From: Methanobacterium bryantii
Lineage (GTDB): Archaea; Methanobacteriota; Methanobacteria; Methanobacteriales; Methanobacteriaceae
Assembly: GCF_002287175.1 (NCBI RefSeq)
Contig: NZ_LMVM01000003.1
Span: forward strand, 1-64,000
DNA: 64,000 nucleotides
Direction: 5' to 3'
A program made the position numbers and the translations under genes. The notes under the pieces are model-generated. The model was not told the DNA's origin. It was given only the letters and a program-made list of their open reading frames with translations, and searched no databases. Positions 62,562 through 64,000 of this stretch are shown here, one piece after another (positions within the stretch are counted from its first letter, which is position 1; the number at the start of each line of letters is the position of its first letter).

Positions 62562-63997
62562 TTATAGGTATATTTCTAATTGCTTACGATTTGTAAATTT
62601 ATTCTTGGGTTTATATTTCATAAGATATGGAAGTTCTGGTTTATACATTTCTAAAAGTCTAAAGATTTCGTCATCTTTTCCTGATGGAAACAAAAAATCC
62701 TGTTGAGGTGTTTTAAATAGTTCATTGAAGTCTTTTAGAACTATTTTACCAATAAGAAGATCTAAATAGTAATTTATTCCATAATAACTAGATCCATATA
62801 AAAGTCCACATTTTTGGCGTTTAATTCTAAGTGGAACTGATAGATTAGCAGATCCGAAAAAATTTATGATATCTTCAGATGATCGAATTCTTGTACCATC
62901 ATTTCCTTTATAATTTAATGCTTCTGCAAATAAATAAATAACCGCATCATTACATTCATTAATATTTAAAGGTTCATAGCACTGTTTATCTGACGAAAAT
63001 TTATTTAATGCAAAGAAAAGTGCAATATTTATATCTGAAGTGACATCTAAACATGATGTGGGCATACCATAATGTTGCAAAATCAAAGGTAAAGTATCAT
63101 GTTTATAATGCATCGAAAACCATTGCCTAAAATCATCTGCTTCATCACTATTAATGGGTCATGTTGAATACAAAACATTAACTCACCAAATTGTTTAGGA
63201 TCTTCATTCAAAAGAACTTCAGTAAGCTTATTTTCAAAGCCATCCTTATGCTGATACCAATCAGGATTGTTAATTAGTACCCATAATATAAATGCCCACT
63301 CCCAGTGCATTGTAGCTCCCCATGCCCATTTTACACTAGAAAACTTTTCATCATTTAACGCAAGGCGAGATAAAGAGGGTAAAAGCGAAATATCTCCTTT
63401 TTTATCATTGTTATACCCTAACCAGTCACTTATACCTGCGTTTCGTTTTAAATAATACTCTTTAGGTTGACCCCTAAACCAAAGAGCATGTTGGCCACTT
63501 TGTGTTTCCTGTAAATCATGATTAATTTTTGATATCAATAAATTTAGCTCCTCTTGAGATTTAGGATACCAAATAGGTATAGAAAAATCAAGAACCCTCT
63601 CTTTAGAGTCAGATAATTTTGATAGCTTTTGACGGATTTCTAATAAATCAAGTCTTTCCACATCTGCAACTGTATGTACATTTGGAAAACCCCTAGGCAC
63701 AACACTATGCACTTTTGGATAATTCATTAATAGAAGATTGTGCACTTTTGGAAACCCCATGAATATCTTACGGTTATACCAACGGTCTTTTATAAAATGA
63801 TAGTTAAAAGGATCATCTTTAACTAAAGATTTATTAAATATGGCTACACCATTCTCATAAGCTTCTGTTGCTCTATTTCTATCAAAACCAAATATAGACT
63901 GAATAAAAGGAACTTGTTGCTCCTGTTTGAGCCAGTCTTCAATAATAAAACGTCCAGCATCACCAAATGGAAAATCAAGTGAACTTCCTAAATGCAT
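62562..63997 (-). pseudogene. FRG-domain protein gene with a frameshift
   Basis: Two overlapping frames make one FRG-domain protein. The first (63997 down to 63083) contains ALWFRGQPKEYYLKRNAG; the second (to 62562) contains LQHYGMPTSCLDVTSD, the hallmark QHYGxPTxxLD core, then ALFFALNKF. In the second frame the sequence upstream of its first ATG reads INSDEADDFRQWFSMHYKHD, continuing naturally from FCIQHDP of the first frame. One missing base in the CCC at 63156-63158 would explain it. The N-terminal part has a repeated GFPKVHN / NYPKVHS / GFPNVHT motif. Function of FRG domains is poorly known. The ATG is 3 bases from the window edge, so the gene may start further upstream. Confidence 0.75.
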
Positions 63998-64000
63998 ATT

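Overview
The window is an AT-rich piece of an archaeal chromosome, most likely a methanogen of the genus Methanobacterium or a close relative. The evidence is a TATA-binding protein, an FprA-type flavoprotein (F420H2 oxidase family), a MinD-like ATPase, an archaeal Lhr-like helicase, a UbiA prenyltransferase, a TRAM-domain protein, TATA-box promoters, Shine-Dalgarno sites resembling GGAGGTGA, frequent TTG/GTG starts and several apparently leaderless genes. No rRNA, tRNA or CRISPR array was found.

Layout. 1-530: an array of short hairpins. 532-5588: P-type cation ATPase, small membrane proteins and a GMC-type flavoprotein with a ferredoxin-like Cys motif. 5589-9386: a 1 kb leader region with two paralogous hairpin transcripts, then a DtxR-FeoA regulator overlapping feoB behind palindromic operators. 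9537-11104: two tandem anchored proteins homogenised by gene conversion. 11340-16071: a five-PAS protein, YjbQ, membrane proteins and a formyl-THF cyclo-ligase-like gene carrying hairpin DNA inside its coding sequence. 16190-19907: a sulfur-relay operon (DUF169, TusA-DsrE fusion, membrane protein) divergent from an HTH-PAS-GAF regulator, with three matching palindromes between them. 19989-35325: methyltransferase, hydrolases, response regulator, thioesterase, secreted small proteins, UbiA, a 7TM histidine kinase, FprA, ZIP transporter, and a holin-like/phosphodiesterase fusion. 35326-39185: sparse DNA with a zinc-ribbon ORF, tbp, a MITE-like element and a compact RNA-like fold. 39186-53401: MinD, deaminase, solute-binding protein, MFS pump, glutaredoxin, response regulator, nitrilase, MsrB, HEAT repeats, phosphoesterase, Lhr helicase and a third secreted paralogue. 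53584-60724: small hypothetical genes between hairpin arrays and MITE-like elements, then TRAM, SHOCT and TPR proteins. 61032-63997: a two-gene cassette of a T5orf172 (GIY-YIG-like)/truncated-MCM fusion and a frameshifted FRG-domain gene.

The strongest candidates for something undescribed are (i) the T5orf172-MCM plus FRG cassette at the right end, which looks like a defence or mobile-element module; (ii) a genome-scattered family of short hairpins with 3-4 nt loops, one cluster of which has been absorbed in frame by a metabolic gene; (iii) 140-150 bp elements bounded by CGCTCATG/CATGAGCG; and (iv) a sulfur-relay operon with a divergent sensor and shared TATACT-N4-AGTATA operators. All assignments come from reading the sequence; no database search was run.
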